Positions 63,828 through 64,000 of a stretch of DNA of 64,000 bases are shown here, in pieces. A program made the translations under genes and the position numbers. Every line of letters begins with the position of its first letter. Positions within the stretch are counted from its first letter, which is position 1. The notes beneath the pieces are model-generated. The model was not told where the DNA came from, did not search any database, and worked only from the letters and a program-made list of their open reading frames with translations. Location: positions 1-64,000 of the forward strand of contig JARLIH010000074.1 in assembly GCA_031291845.1 (NCBI GenBank), written 5' to 3'. Origin of the DNA: Isosphaeraceae bacterium. Its GTDB lineage: Bacteria; Planctomycetota; Planctomycetia; Isosphaerales; Isosphaeraceae.

Positions 63828-64000
63828 GTGGGGTGGGAGTTCAGAGGAAGTCGGCGGTACTTTTACCGGACTATCCGTGTACCTGGAGTCCGTAACCCGG
63901 TCAAGCAGTATCTGGGTCACGGTGGCTCGGCCGAGATCGCGGCCTGCCTTCACGCCGAACGCCTGGTCAAAAGCCAGGCCGAGCGCCAGGCGCTTCGAGC
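63828..64000 (+). CDS. Small planctomycete mobile-element protein, cut by the right edge
   Basis: From a GTG at 63828, preceded by AAGGA, the frame reads M-GWEFRGSRRYFYRTIRV and NPVKQYLGHGGSAEIAACL, continuing open to base 64000 with ERLVKSQAERQAL. It resembles the short 'GWERRxxRRYYYR...KEYxG' proteins that I know from planctomycete genomes, often near mobile or defence genes. Its function is not established. The C-terminal part lies outside the window. Confidence 0.65.
   Translation, partial: MGWEFRGSRRYFYRTIRVPGVRNPVKQYLGHGGSAEIAACLHAERLVKSQAERQALR

Noticed and set aside
63653-63895. 80-codon frame overlapping the right-edge gene
   Set aside because: It ends within the better-supported frame starting at 63828, has a low-complexity Gly-rich tail and no domain.

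Overview
The window is a GC-rich bacterial chromosome segment. It is most consistent with a planctomycete (class Planctomycetia, Gemmataceae/Isosphaeraceae-like). Supporting features are a Tat-exported DUF1501 protein, a giant repeat surface protein whose N-terminus carries the planctomycete-type 'LExRQLL' export motif, secreted HEAT-like and LolA-like paralogues of the Gemmata type, several large PAS histidine kinases, and an unusual cbb3-type oxidase operon. No rRNA and no CRISPR array are present; one tRNA gene is seen. The species assignment is an inference from family content, since no search could be run.

Region 1 (1-15,000) is ordinary chromosome. It holds a metallo-hydrolase cut by the left edge, then a tight + strand cluster (HEAT-like secreted protein, GXGXG protein, lipoprotein, CorA, RecJ, Pcm). 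A minus-strand series follows: an unknown 469-aa protein, a class III aminotransferase, a TrkA-type potassium channel, a HicB antitoxin whose hicA partner has an in-frame stop, an RbsC-type permease, a tandem universal stress protein and a hemerythrin.

Region 2 (15,115-23,081, minus strand) is one respiratory operon. In transcription order it reads: diheme cytochrome c, coiled-coil membrane protein, CcoN, CcoO, two tiny membrane proteins, copper P-type ATPase CcoI, TauE/SafE-like protein, then an intrinsic terminator. The nearby hemerythrin and stress protein fit a low-oxygen or nitrosative theme.

Region 3 (23,178-35,272) is signalling and metabolism: a 1033-aa PAS/GAF kinase, a PepSY-like secreted protein, an OmpR/EnvZ-type pair, a LolA-like protein, AMP nucleosidase, a creatininase + MFS operon and a DUF1501 protein.

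Region 4 (35,300-52,220) is a looser accessory zone. It has a decayed group II intron, a giant beta-repeat surface protein split by a G9 tract, a YiiX/NlpC-like cysteine-peptidase-fold protein, an IS4-like transposase tail, a 1.3-kb gap with a good promoter but no gene, a hybrid histidine kinase, two methyltransferases, a PaiB protein and a zinc-ribbon membrane protein.

Region 5 (52,222-64,000) starts at a tRNA-Ser(GGA) gene and continues with a tyrosine recombinase. All the following genes lie on the + strand: unknown protein, excisionase-like HTH, DUF3102-like protein, primase-polymerase/CHC2/TOPRIM fusion, RepA-like ATPase, HIRAN protein, RHH protein and several orphans. I read it as an integrated, replication-competent mobile element (a satellite- or plasmid-like island) that runs past the right edge. 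It is the best candidate for an undescribed system here.
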